From positions 7,289,961-7,353,960 of the forward strand of contig NZ_JH993797.1 in NCBI RefSeq assembly GCF_000316115.1: a stretch of 64,000 nt of DNA, written 5' to 3'. The DNA comes from Leptolyngbya sp. PCC 7375 (GTDB lineage: Bacteria > Cyanobacteriota > Cyanobacteriia > Phormidesmidales > Phormidesmidaceae). Both the position numbers and the translations under genes were made by a program. This document shows, one piece after another, positions 51,129-60,945 of the stretch (within the stretch, counting starts at the first letter, position 1; each line of letters starts with the position of its first letter). Below the pieces are notes generated by a model that worked only from the letters and a program-made list of their open reading frames with translations, had not been told where the DNA came from and made no database searches.

Positions 51129-51165
51129 TTTTGTCTGTACAGACAAAAATCTGCTGTCGACAGCA
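51129..51165. promoter_or_regulatory. Two palindromes between fbp and tal
   Basis: TTTTGTCTGTACAGACAAAA (51129-51148) is a perfect 20-bp palindrome, followed at 51152-51165 by the perfect 14-bp TGCTGTCGACAGCA. They sit 13-36 bp past the fbp stop and about 41-77 bp before the tal start. One may be an operator and the other an end-of-message hairpin; both contain CTGT...ACAG. Confidence 0.55.
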
Positions 51166-51177
51166 AGGTGTTACCAA

Positions 51178-52245
51178 TTAAGCTTGGCCAATGGCAGCGA
51201 TTTCAGCTTCACGCTCGCGAAATCGATCCTGAATAAACGATTTCACTAACGCCACATCTTCTGTACTGCCCAAAACTAAAGGCGTGCGCATATGTAACCG
51301 ATCGGGAAGCACATCTAAAATTTCCTGGGTCCCCGTTGAGGCCTGTCCCCCCGCCTGCTCTGCCAAAAAGGCCAGTGGAGCCGACTCATAAAGCAAGCGC
51401 AATTTACCATCTGGGTTTTTCACAGTACCTGGATACAGGAAAACTCCGCCCTGGGTCAAAATACGATGAAAATCTCCCACTAACGCACCACTGTAGCGAG
51501 CTGAGTATCCCTCATGGCGGTGTACGTACCGAATATAATCTCGGATAGAATCATCCCACTGCCAGAAGTTACCTTCATTTACACTATAAACAGGCCCATG
51601 GGTAGGAATTGTAATGTTCTCTTCCGAAAGAATAAACTCTCCCAGGCTGGGATCAAGGGTAAACGCATGCACCCCTGTACCGATGGTATATACCAGTACC
51701 GTACTTGGGCCATAGAGAATATAGCCTGCCGCTAACTGTTCTCGTCCTGGCTGCAACAGGTCTTTGCCCGTTTGCCCTTCATCGTTACCCCGTTGCTGGC
51801 GAATGGCAAAAATTGAACCAACATTGAGATTGATATCTACATTGGATGAACCATCAATGGGATCGTATAGCAACGTATATCGCCCAATCGGACAGTTCTC
51901 AGGAATATAGAATGGAGCCTCCATCTCTTCAGAAGCTAAGCGACAGACCAAACCGCTTTGCTTAAAGACATAAATAAAGACGTCGTTGGCGTAGACGTCC
52001 ATTTTCTTAACCGATTCCCCCTGTACATTTTCACGCCCGGTAAACCCGAGGGCATCTTCGACTAAGCCAGCTCGCGATAAGTGCCGAGCAATCAGCTTGC
52101 CAGCCAGGGCAATGCGATTCATCAAAGCGCTTAGATCTTGAGCATCTGGCCCAAAGCTTTGAAGTTGCTGTAATACATGGCGCGACAGCGTCATTGAGTC
52201 ACGATCTAACGTGGCCTCGTGAGATGGTTGATAGGTTTCAACCAT
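51178..52245 (-). CDS. fbp: Fructose-1,6-bisphosphatase, class I
   Basis: 355-residue class I enzyme hydrolysing fructose 1,6-bisphosphate in gluconeogenesis and the Calvin cycle. Motifs: LASEEMEAPF (metal-binding Glu), LYDPIDGSSNVDINLNVGSIFAI (metal loop), RYSGALVGDFHRILTQGGVFLYP (substrate region), LRLLYESAPLAFLAEQAGGQAS (class I signature). Start ATG 52245 is supported by GGAGG 4 bp before it; an extended frame to 52305 adds 20 residues with no similarity. It heads the fbp-tal-zwf-opcA unit, which is the classical cyanobacterial order. Confidence 0.96.
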   Translation of the reverse strand: MVETYQPSHEATLDRDSMTLSRHVLQQLQSFGPDAQDLSALMNRIALAGKLIARHLSRAGLVEDALGFTGRENVQGESVKKMDVYANDVFIYVFKQSGLVCRLASEEMEAPFYIPENCPIGRYTLLYDPIDGSSNVDINLNVGSIFAIRQQRGNDEGQTGKDLLQPGREQLAAGYILYGPSTVLVYTIGTGVHAFTLDPSLGEFILSEENITIPTHGPVYSVNEGNFWQWDDSIRDYIRYVHRHEGYSARYSGALVGDFHRILTQGGVFLYPGTVKNPDGKLRLLYESAPLAFLAEQAGGQASTGTQEILDVLPDRLHMRTPLVLGSTEDVALVKSFIQDRFREREAEIAAIGQA

Positions 52246-52806
52246 AGAACCTCCATTCCCTCTTGTGATTGAGGTGGGTGAGCGAATGAAGCATCTATTG
52301 GGCATTGGGATGACATCCGAGTAATTAAGAAATTATTTGGATCGCTTACCAATGCCATTAGATACTTCTATTGCCCATGTTAGGAACCTGATCTAGGAAA
52401 TGAAAAAAACTTTTAGATCAGTTACAGAAACACTCCTAAATTTGTCATCCAAGGTGCTTACAAAGTTTTAAATAGCTTTAAACAAATAAGAAATAGATGA
52501 GTCTGGCCTGAGTCACATTTCATATGTCTAACAACATTCACCCTCAGGGATCATTTATCCATTACGAAACGAATAGGGCGATAAGCAAATGTACGTAAAA
52601 ACAAGTAGGTAATTACATCTACTATGCCGTTTACTATAAATCTTGTTACTGCTGTAAGCATTTACACCGCCATAGCTTTCACAGCAACTTTGGATAAAAA
52701 CCCGTGTCATCAGGGTTACATTTCATCGATAAGTTAGCTGTGATTAAAAAGGGGGAGTTGTAATAATTACAACCTTCTTTTTTCGGGCTTCAGCATTATC
52801 AACATT
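52246..52806. other. Divergent intergenic region, 561 bp
   Basis: Between fbp and the haemagglutinin/CHAT gene. It should hold two divergent promoters. Visible: GGAGG for fbp, AT-rich stretches and a palindromic hairpin at 52757-52773 close to the CHAT gene start. No gene or RNA is recognised. Confidence 0.5.
52757..52773. promoter_or_regulatory. Palindromic leader hairpin before the CHAT gene
   Basis: GTTGTAATAATTACAAC, perfect 8+1+8, followed by CTTCTTTTTT and ending 33 bp before the ATG. Purine-rich AAAAAGGGGGA before and the T-rich run after extend the pairing imperfectly. It may be an attenuator or operator. Confidence 0.45.
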
Positions 52807-55800
52807 ATGGGCTATTCGGGGTGGCAGCAGCCCGCTAAATATGTCTTACAGTTCGTGGGCTGGTTAGGTATTTTTACCCTAAGTAGCCTGCCTGCCTGGG
52901 GACAACTAAAACCTACAGGAACAACAGCTATCACCACGGCAGGGGATCAGATTCAAATCACAGGGGGTACTCAGTCAACAGATGGAACAAATCTCTTTCA
53001 TCAGTTTGAATCGTTCAATGTAGCCACTGGCGAAACGGTTACATTTGTTGCTCCTGACTCAGTAGAAAATATCCTAGGGAAGATTAGGGGAAATCAAGCA
53101 TCCGTTATTGATGGTGGCTTAGCCGTTCCAACCAGTGCTAATCTCTGGTTGCTTAACCCAGCTGGCATGCTCTTTGGCCCCAACGTTAATCTCAATCTCA
53201 ACGGAGATTTCACGGCCACAACGGCTGACACCATTGGATTTGCTCAGGGCTGGTTCACCTATGGTGCAGATCCTCAAGCGTTAGTTGGCCATCCTAACAG
53301 TTTGGCATTTATCTCTCCCCCCGCTCATCTGATTAATTTAGGAAACCTACAGGTCGATCCTGGACAACATATCCGTCTATTCGGGGGCAGTATTATCAAT
53401 GCAGGGACGATTGCGGCTCCTGCAGGCGCAGTTACTGTGGCTGCCGTGGCAGATAGCAACCGAGTTAGCTTAAGCCAGGCGGATCAAATACTCACCCTGG
53501 AGGTTACACCCTGGGTTGAGACAGTTTCAAGTCTGGGTATTACACCTGCCAGCCTGCCAGCCCTCCTCACCGGCAATAACATCGACAATGCCGATACCCT
53601 AACCGTCAACACAGACGGTACGGTCAGCCTCACGCAAACAGAAACCATTACCCCCTCAGCAGGACATGTGGCCATTACGGGCACCATCAGCAGTGCTGGC
53701 AATCAGGGTGGGCAAATTGCACTTTTAGGCGACCGGGTCTCCCTGGTCGATGCAGCCATTAATGCCGATGGGATCAACCAAGGCGGCCAGATCTATATTG
53801 GCGGTAATGATCAAGGCACAGGTCCCCTGCCAAACGCAACGTACACGTGGGTAAACCAGGATTCTGAAATCAATGCCAGTGCCCTACAGCAAGGCCATGG
53901 GGGCCAGATAATTGTTTGGGCCGATGACGCCACCGTGTTTAGCGGAGGTGCCTATGCCCAGGGAGGACAGCAAGGGGGCAATGGCGGCTTTATTGAAATT
54001 TCTGGGAAAGACCATCTCGGGTTCGATGGAGAATTTTCCCTCAACGCTCCCCAGGGTGAATCAGGTACCATCTTATTTGATCCCGATAATATTCGCATTG
54101 TCAGCGGTGGTACACCTGCCGAAGTCGCAACAGAATCGCTTTTATTCCCCAATGTCAATGCGACTGATAACGACCTCGGTACGTTAACCCTACACGCAAA
54201 TACGTTAGAAAGCTGGAATGGCAATGACAACATTATTCTACAGGCCAATACCAACATCGACATTGATTTAGGTAGCAACAATGAACTGACGTTTCAACCA
54301 GGAACAGGCTCCATTACGTTTATAGCTGACGCTGATAACAACTTTATCGGTAGCTTTTTCATGAGTGGAACAGACAATACCTTGAAAACGTCGGGGCGAG
54401 ATATCAGCATTTCAGGCACAATTATTACTCTCCAGTCCCTTGATACAAGAACAGGAACAGGGGCTGGCAATGTTAATCTTGCAGCTCCACTGCTCACATC
54501 TGTATCAGGTAGGCTAGACGCTGAGGACATTACCGTCAGCAGCAATGAGCTAAATTTAAATGGCGGCAACAACTCCATTAGTGGCACAACGTTATCAATT
54601 GCACCTGACAATCCAACCCTAGCAATTAACGTAGGTCCCAGCACGAATGCTTTATTCGATCTGGACCTTTTAGAAACAGATGTTTCAGCCCTGCAAGATG
54701 GTTTTACTAACATCACCATCGGGCGCTCCGATGGGACAGGCACCATTGCTCTCAATGATTCTGTTACGGATGGAGGCACAACTCCGTTTCAAGATCCTGT
54801 CACTCTCCTTGGAGCGAATGTTCTACGAGGTCCCAATCGGGTAACACCTTGGGTGATTACAGCCAGCAATCAAGGTCATCTCAATGACCTTTTTAATAAC
54901 GGTCTGAGCTTCAAAAACATTGATTCAATTGTCGTTGGCAATGGCACTAATGATACTCTTTCAGGGGCTGATGGCAATGACACCATCACGTTTTCGGGGG
55001 TGGATGTCGGCACGTTTAATGGCATAAACTTTGCTGGCATTCAAACAGTCGACGGTGCTGGTGGAGACGATCGCTTTATTTTTGGAAATGGGGCTGTTAT
55101 TAGCGGCATCGTTGATGGTGGGATGGGTAACAACACTCTAGATTACAGTGCCTACATTACAGATATGACCCTCGACTTAGAAACTGGTAATGCACCGGGT
55201 ACTGGGGGCATCCGCAATATTCAAAATGTAATTGCTGGAAGTGGTTCTAATACACTGCAAGGGACCAACACTGATGATGTGGCTACACTCACGGGTGCAG
55301 CCACTGGCACCTTAAATGGTACTAACTTCCAAGGCTTTGAGACTATTCTGTTAGGGGATGGTAACGATCGTTTCGTTGTCAATGGAGGAACGTGGACTAC
55401 CCTGGATGGAGGATTAGGAACAGACACCCTAGATTACGGGTCTAGTGCCGTTGGTGTCACCATCGATCTTGAGAATCAAGTAACAACAAACGTCGCAGCA
55501 TTCACCAATATAGAAGACTTTCGAGGTAGTGTTAATACTGATACGTTACAGGGAACAAATGGTAACGATGATATTACTCTCACTGGTACGGATGTTGGCA
55601 CTATCAACACCCTAGCCTTCAACGGCTTTGAAAATTTAAACGGTCAGGCTGGTAATGACCGAATCACGTTCAACAATAATGCAGGTATATCCGGTTCTCT
55701 AGATGGAGGAAGCGATATCGACACACTGGATTACACCAATTACACCAGTCCTGTTACTATCAATTTGCAAACACTAACAGCAACAGGTATCCAACAGATT

Positions 55801-58719
55801 AACAACCTTGAAACATTAATTGGAGGAAGTGCTAATGACACCCTGATAGGAACCAACAATAACGACAGTGTTAATTTTACCGGTATTGATACCGGTAAAA
55901 TTAACACTTTAGATTTCGCCAATATTGAAAATCACGATGGCGGTACCGGTAATGATAATTTTATCTTTAGCAATGGTGCCTCAGTCACGGGCACCCTAAC
56001 TGGCAGCAATGGCAGCGACACAGCTAATTACAGCGCCTACACCACCGATATTAATGTTGATTTTCAAACCAATAATGCGACTGGCCTTGATGGATTTAAT
56101 ACACTGGAATCCTTCATTGGCGGCAACGGTAACGACACGTTTAGGCTCAATGCAAATACCCCCATTGAGTTCATAAATGGCGGAACCGGTAGTAATACCT
56201 TAATCGGTGACAATGTTGACAGCATTTGGAACTTAACAGCTAGCAATACCGGTAATGGCACAGGAATAGACAATTTCTCAAACATCCAAAATCTGATCGC
56301 AGGCAATCAATCCGACCAGATCAACATTCTGACTAACGGTGCCGGATTTACTGAAGATTTAGATGGCGGTGCCGGTCCACTTACCTATATAGGAGACACT
56401 ATCAGTCTAGGCACGGCTCTTGTAGGGACTGAAGCATTAAATCTTTCTCCCTTGTCAACCTCCAGAGATATTCAACTAGGTGGTTCTGATACCCCCTCTG
56501 CTCTGACAATTTCCACAGCTGAATTAGCAAGTATCTACAGTGGCTTTACAGCTATTACCATTGGTCATGCAGAGGGTAGTGGCACCATTACCCTAGGAGA
56601 CAATATAACCCTACCTTCTCCCACTACAATTATCTCTCCTCAAGACAATGGAAAGATTGATACCCAAGGCTTTAATCTGACAGCACCTGACCTTACACTA
56701 TCAGCGGCAAAAGATATCATAACTGCTAATCTCACAGCTCCAGGAGGTGTGATGCTCAACAGCGGTGGAGCCATCAGGACTCAAAATATTTTGACCACGG
56801 ACTCTCTGGATGGTGGTGATACCATCGTTAATGCAGCAACAACAATTACCTCACAACAGATTGACACCACTGGTACTACAGGGGGCAATGTCACCCTGAA
56901 TGCAGCAGATACTGTTCAGGTTCAAAGCATTCGAGCCGAGGGAGATAGTGCAGGCGGCAATGTGGACATTAGCACCGACCAATTTTTTCGGGCCACCCAC
57001 AGCTTTACCAGTTTAGACGGATACGTCGCCAGTATTTCCACAGCCGCCACCCATGGCACAGGTAACATTACTATTCGCCATGGCGGTAATAGTACCACCC
57101 CTTTTCGAGTTGGTGATAGCAGTATTCTAGGCAGTGATGCCCTGATCACCAGTGGTGAATTTAAAGTTGCCATAGACAACTCTTATTTAAATAGCTATTC
57201 CCTTGGCAATATCACTTTTCTAACCCAAGATATCTTAGCACCGCTCACACCGCTCACACCGCTCACACGTAATCCTTCTCCCACAGTTAATGCCCAACTA
57301 AGTAGTAACCTGCCTACGGTTATTGAACTACCTACAACTAATTCCCTATTTACTACCGAGCTGAGGTCTCCGCTCCTCGACAGCCGCGCTACCCCCTTAG
57401 ATGAAGTAACGTCTTCGGTGGGTGCCAATGATTCTAACAGTGCGCTGTTTGAACGTTTAGAAAATTCATTTTCCGATCAGTTTAAGTCTCACTTAAATCT
57501 ATACGAGCGTGTTAGCATCTCATCTACCAGCCTGGCCTCGGCCCAAGAAACCCTTGGTAATGTTGAAGAGATTATGGGGATAAAGCCCGGTGTTCTATAC
57601 ATATACTTTTTGCCACCGGAAGAGAACACTACAGCCGCATCCGAGTCTAGTCCCTTAAACCCCAATAATGATGAATTAGGACTCCTTCTACTCACCCATA
57701 CAGGACAGACTATACGACGAAAAGTTGAGGGGGTTACCCGCAGTGACGTAATAGCCATAGCAGAGAATTTTTACGCCCAGGTAACCAACTCGATATCTGT
57801 CCCATCCCAATACTTGCCCCCTGCTCAACAGCTATATAGCTGGTTGATCTCGCCCATAGAAAACGAATTACAAAGCCAAGGAATCCAAAGCTTAGCCCTG
57901 GCCATGGACACAGGTTTGCGGACTCTACCTGTTGCAGCACTTCACGATGGGAATGAGTATTTGGTTGAACGTTACAGCTTAGGGGTGATTCCCAGTTTTA
58001 GCTTGACTGACTTTAATCCTGAAAATTTTCTCTATTCTCAACTGGAGAACACTCACCTGCTAGCCATGGGAGCGGCGCAGTTTCAATCACAACAGATTCT
58101 ACCCGCTGTACCTGAAGAACTAAACATTGTTACCGAAGCATTTCATGAGAGTGAGGTATTTCTCAATGAAAGATTTACCCTCAATAATTTGCAAACCCAA
58201 GTTGCCCGCAATCAGTATGGGATTGTTCATTTAGCGAGCCATGGTGTGTTTGCCCCCGGTGAACCACACAATTCCTATATTCAACTGTGGGACCAGCCCC
58301 TACAGTTGGATCAGGTCCACACCTTAGGATTACAGGATGCCAACATTGCCCTGATGGTATTAAGCGCTTGCAACACGGCTCTGGGCGATCGTGAGGCCGA
58401 ATATGGCTTTGCTGGCTTAGCGGTGAATGCGGGGGTACAAACCTCCGTTGCTAGTCTCTGGCCCATCAGTGATGAGGGAACGCTAGGGTTAATGACTTAT
58501 TTTTATGAAAATCTACAGCAAAACTCAGTTCGGGCCACTGCCCTACGCCAGGCACAGCTAGCTATGTTACGAGGTGAACTGTCGTTTGCGGATGGGACGC
58601 TATACGGTTTTGATGGGGAGACATTAGCGCATTTTCCAGCACTGGAATATCACGGACGTTGGGATTTTGACCATCCTTTTTATTGGTCGACATACACCCT
58701 GGTGGGCAGCCCTTGGTAG
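52807..58719 (+). CDS. Secreted haemagglutinin-type (TPS) protein with C-terminal CHAT domain
   Basis: 1970-residue protein. Signal peptide (YVLQFVGWLGIFTLSSLPAWG), then a TPS/filamentous haemagglutinin N-domain (about 35-240; NLFHQFESFNVATGETVTFV, SANLWLLNPAGMLFGPN). A beta-helix-like region includes four about 98-residue repeats (about 715-1106) of the pattern T-L-x-G-T-N-x-N-D-x-I-T-L-T-G...D-G-G-x-G-x-D-T-L-D-Y, plus a degenerate fifth. The C-terminus (about 1690-1970) is a CHAT domain with HLASHG (His 1812) and LSACNTALGD (Cys 1855). A CHAT protease on a two-partner secretion scaffold is unusual; no TpsB transporter gene lies in the window. Short tandem LTPLTPLT is encoded near 57240. 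Confidence 0.92.
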   Translation: MGYSGWQQPAKYVLQFVGWLGIFTLSSLPAWGQLKPTGTTAITTAGDQIQITGGTQSTDGTNLFHQFESFNVATGETVTFVAPDSVENILGKIRGNQASVIDGGLAVPTSANLWLLNPAGMLFGPNVNLNLNGDFTATTADTIGFAQGWFTYGADPQALVGHPNSLAFISPPAHLINLGNLQVDPGQHIRLFGGSIINAGTIAAPAGAVTVAAVADSNRVSLSQADQILTLEVTPWVETVSSLGITPASLPALLTGNNIDNADTLTVNTDGTVSLTQTETITPSAGHVAITGTISSAGNQGGQIALLGDRVSLVDAAINADGINQGGQIYIGGNDQGTGPLPNATYTWVNQDSEINASALQQGHGGQIIVWADDATVFSGGAYAQGGQQGGNGGFIEISGKDHLGFDGEFSLNAPQGESGTILFDPDNIRIVSGGTPAEVATESLLFPNVNATDNDLGTLTLHANTLESWNGNDNIILQANTNIDIDLGSNNELTFQPGTGSITFIADADNNFIGSFFMSGTDNTLKTSGRDISISGTIITLQSLDTRTGTGAGNVNLAAPLLTSVSGRLDAEDITVSSNELNLNGGNNSISGTTLSIAPDNPTLAINVGPSTNALFDLDLLETDVSALQDGFTNITIGRSDGTGTIALNDSVTDGGTTPFQDPVTLLGANVLRGPNRVTPWVITASNQGHLNDLFNNGLSFKNIDSIVVGNGTNDTLSGADGNDTITFSGVDVGTFNGINFAGIQTVDGAGGDDRFIFGNGAVISGIVDGGMGNNTLDYSAYITDMTLDLETGNAPGTGGIRNIQNVIAGSGSNTLQGTNTDDVATLTGAATGTLNGTNFQGFETILLGDGNDRFVVNGGTWTTLDGGLGTDTLDYGSSAVGVTIDLENQVTTNVAAFTNIEDFRGSVNTDTLQGTNGNDDITLTGTDVGTINTLAFNGFENLNGQAGNDRITFNNNAGISGSLDGGSDIDTLDYTNYTSPVTINLQTLTATGIQQINNLETLIGGSANDTLIGTNNNDSVNFTGIDTGKINTLDFANIENHDGGTGNDNFIFSNGASVTGTLTGSNGSDTANYSAYTTDINVDFQTNNATGLDGFNTLESFIGGNGNDTFRLNANTPIEFINGGTGSNTLIGDNVDSIWNLTASNTGNGTGIDNFSNIQNLIAGNQSDQINILTNGAGFTEDLDGGAGPLTYIGDTISLGTALVGTEALNLSPLSTSRDIQLGGSDTPSALTISTAELASIYSGFTAITIGHAEGSGTITLGDNITLPSPTTIISPQDNGKIDTQGFNLTAPDLTLSAAKDIITANLTAPGGVMLNSGGAIRTQNILTTDSLDGGDTIVNAATTITSQQIDTTGTTGGNVTLNAADTVQVQSIRAEGDSAGGNVDISTDQFFRATHSFTSLDGYVASISTAATHGTGNITIRHGGNSTTPFRVGDSSILGSDALITSGEFKVAIDNSYLNSYSLGNITFLTQDILAPLTPLTPLTRNPSPTVNAQLSSNLPTVIELPTTNSLFTTELRSPLLDSRATPLDEVTSSVGANDSNSALFERLENSFSDQFKSHLNLYERVSISSTSLASAQETLGNVEEIMGIKPGVLYIYFLPPEENTTAASESSPLNPNNDELGLLLLTHTGQTIRRKVEGVTRSDVIAIAENFYAQVTNSISVPSQYLPPAQQLYSWLISPIENELQSQGIQSLALAMDTGLRTLPVAALHDGNEYLVERYSLGVIPSFSLTDFNPENFLYSQLENTHLLAMGAAQFQSQQILPAVPEELNIVTEAFHESEVFLNERFTLNNLQTQVARNQYGIVHLASHGVFAPGEPHNSYIQLWDQPLQLDQVHTLGLQDANIALMVLSACNTALGDREAEYGFAGLAVNAGVQTSVASLWPISDEGTLGLMTYFYENLQQNSVRATALRQAQLAMLRGELSFADGTLYGFDGETLAHFPALEYHGRWDFDHPFYWSTYTLVGSPW

Positions 58720-58803
58720 AGGAAGCAGCCATGTTTCTGCCTATATGCCTCTGTTAAGATAAATACTTGTGGTTGATCGAAAGTTTTGTCGCCCTTTGTC
58801 ATG

Positions 58804-58842
58804 AAAAAAAGACATCACATTATTTTATGCGATGCCTTTTTT
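58804..58842. terminator. Bidirectional terminator
   Basis: Runs AAAAAAAGACATCACAT and ATGCGATGCCTTTTTT pair with two mismatches around a short loop. T-runs exist on both strands, so it can end the CHAT gene (+) and the E2 gene (-), whose stops lie 84 and 54 bp away. Confidence 0.8.
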
Positions 58843-58896
58843 CCAGAGGTATTAGAGAATTTAGCAAGTCCACCCTGTAGAGGGCAGAAACAAATC

Positions 58897-60210
58897 CTAT
58901 AGGGTCAAAGACTGAGGATTGTTTTCAATTAGATCCGCCAGGTCTTTTAAGAAGGCAGCACCATCAGCACCATAGATAATGCGGTGGTCACAGGTCATAT
59001 TTACGGTCATCTGCTTCTTAACACCGATCATGCCGTTCTCGTCAGCAACCACGGTGGGCTTAGCGCCACCAATGGCCAAAATTGAACCAGTGCCAGGGGG
59101 CAAAATAGCATCGAAACTATCAACACCAAACATCCCCAGGTTAGACAGGGTAAAGGTGCCAGTAGTGTACTCCTCAGGCTGTAGTTGCTTACTACGGGAG
59201 CGAGCAACGAGGTCTTTCCAAGCGCGGGATAAAGAGTAGATATCCATCTGATCAGCGCCGCGCAGAACTGGGGTAATCAGACCGCCATCGGGCATAGCCA
59301 CCGCAACGGCAACGTTAATGCTGCCGTTGTATTGAGTACCGGCGTCGGTATAGCTGGCATTGACGATGGGGTGCTTAGTGAGGGTGACCGCAACAGCTTT
59401 TGCAAGCAGACCAGTCATGGTCACGCCCTTAGGCTTGATCTGCTGATACAGCGCATCTAGGGCATCAGTGGTGATGCTGTAGCTGACGCGGAAGACTGGT
59501 ACGGTCAGGCTAGCGTTCATGTTGCGAACGACGGCCTGCTGCATGGTGTTAAAGGGAGTCACCTGACCAGGTACCGGCGGGGGTGCAGTGGGTGCAGCGG
59601 GCATCGAAGCAGCAGGTGCCACCGCGGCGGCAACGGCAGCAGGTGCAACGGCAGCAGGTGCAACGGCAGCGGCGGCAACGGGCGTGGGTGTTTGACCGGC
59701 AGCTTTTTCAACATCCTGAGCGACGATGCGACCGTGGGGACCAGACCCTACCAGGGTTTTGATATCAACTTTGAGTTGCTTTGCCAGCTTTTTGGCACGG
59801 GGTGAAGCGATCAGGCGGCCACTGGTTGCGGTAGTGGCGGCAGCAGCACCATTATCGTTTTGTGCAGCAGGCGCGGTAGCGACGGGTTCGGGGCTAGGAG
59901 CTGGAGCAGCGGCTGGGGCAACGGCAGCGGCAGCGGCAGCGCCTTGCTTTTTGGCTTCTTCGATTTCGGCGTCGGTTTCGGCTAGGAGTGCGATCGCACT
60001 CCCCACTGGCGCAACACCACCAGCTTCTACAACGATAGTGGCCAGATACCCTTCATAGAACGATTCGACGTCCATGTCAGCCTTGTCAGACTCAACGATG
60101 ACAACGGTTTCACCCTTTTCTACCTTGTCACCAGGGCTTTTTGTCCAAGAAACGATCTTGCCCTCAGTCATGGTTGAGCTAAGGGCGGGCATGAACACTT
60201 CGCGAATCAT
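58897..60210 (-). CDS. pdhC: Dihydrolipoamide acetyltransferase, pyruvate dehydrogenase E2
   Basis: 437-residue E2 core of the pyruvate dehydrogenase complex, transferring acetyl groups to CoA. N-terminal lipoyl domain with the lipoylated Lys in VESDKADMDVE (about 43), an Ala/Pro-rich linker, an E1/E3-binding domain (SPRAKKLAKQLKVDIKTLVGSGPHGRIVAQDVE), a second Ala/Pro linker and the catalytic domain, with DHRIIYGADG near the C-terminus. The linkers are built from GCAGCGGCA-type repeats. Cyanobacterial literature also calls it odhB. Other complex genes are not in the window. Confidence 0.95.
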   Translation of the reverse strand: MIREVFMPALSSTMTEGKIVSWTKSPGDKVEKGETVVIVESDKADMDVESFYEGYLATIVVEAGGVAPVGSAIALLAETDAEIEEAKKQGAAAAAAVAPAAAPAPSPEPVATAPAAQNDNGAAAATTATSGRLIASPRAKKLAKQLKVDIKTLVGSGPHGRIVAQDVEKAAGQTPTPVAAAAVAPAAVAPAAVAAAVAPAASMPAAPTAPPPVPGQVTPFNTMQQAVVRNMNASLTVPVFRVSYSITTDALDALYQQIKPKGVTMTGLLAKAVAVTLTKHPIVNASYTDAGTQYNGSINVAVAVAMPDGGLITPVLRGADQMDIYSLSRAWKDLVARSRSKQLQPEEYTTGTFTLSNLGMFGVDSFDAILPPGTGSILAIGGAKPTVVADENGMIGVKKQMTVNMTCDHRIIYGADGAAFLKDLADLIENNPQSLTL

Positions 60211-60447
60211 TGGAAAATTCCAGGACGGATGGACAACAAATAAGTTAACGAACCGTAAAGGCGCGCCAGCATACGCCCTAATATCTTAGAACGAAAGATT
60301 AAGGGTTACAGCCTAAGCATTATATTAGTCAAGCTGTACCAACCAGCTAAAAAATTTATCTTTAATCTGAAAAGGTAAGGTGTATGGATAATTGGGGGAG
60401 ACACCCTTAGAGTCGATGAGATCCCATGACTACGTGGGGAACAATCC

Positions 60448-60945
60448 TCAATCAATTTCCGGCCAGCCACTACTAAAGTCGTAGTTCAGCACAGCATCGA
60501 TTCCAGTTAGTGCTGCGATCGCATCCAAATGCTTACGCTTAGTCCCAGCGATCTGAGCTTCTAGCCCATAGAACACAGTAGCCTTAGCATTAACCGTAGC
60601 TGCCAAATCATGGAGGGCAATACCGCCAGTGATAGCTTCAAGCTTAAGCAATGGGGCAATGCTTTCATCGTCTCCATCAGCTGCGAGATAATCAGCTGCT
60701 TCCTTAGCTTTGGCTGGCCAGGCTGCTCGCTCTACTTCAGAAGAGCTGGCTAGTACCTGCGATCGCAACTCATCAGCTTGTTGATTGATAAGAGTATGGA
60801 CTTGAGCGATTGCATCGGCCACCGTTTCCGGTTTAGTGAGCAATGACAGTTGTTCTTCGCTGACCCGCTGAGTAAACGGAGGAGAGGGACAACGCATAGC
60901 TCCTCCAGCCGGATAATCTGGATTGACATACCAATAAGTGGTCAT
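60448..60945 (-). CDS. Prophage tail-fibre-assembly-like protein
   Basis: About 165-residue protein. N-terminal MTTYWYVNPDYPAGGAMRCPSP resembles a short tail-adhesin start; the rest is helical (ADAIAQVHTLINQQADELRSQ, AKAKEAADYL, KRKHLDAIAALTGIDAVLNYDFSSGW), as in phage tail-fibre-assembly proteins with a DUF4376-like or chaperone-type helical part. This is a loose resemblance. ATG 60945 overlaps the stop of the preceding gene by ATGA, so the pair is translationally coupled. Last gene of the visible prophage before the E2 gene. Confidence 0.5.
   Translation of the reverse strand: MTTYWYVNPDYPAGGAMRCPSPPFTQRVSEEQLSLLTKPETVADAIAQVHTLINQQADELRSQVLASSSEVERAAWPAKAKEAADYLAADGDDESIAPLLKLEAITGGIALHDLAATVNAKATVFYGLEAQIAGTKRKHLDAIAALTGIDAVLNYDFSSGWPEID

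Noticed and set aside
51129..51148. LexA box
   Set aside because: The CTGT...ACAG halves resemble the E. coli box but spacing is wrong and cyanobacterial LexA sites differ; kept as an unassigned palindrome.
55200..56130. True calcium-binding RTX nonapeptide repeats
   Set aside because: The GGxGxD-like motifs occur once or twice per 98-residue unit, not as nonapeptide runs, so these are longer structural repeats.
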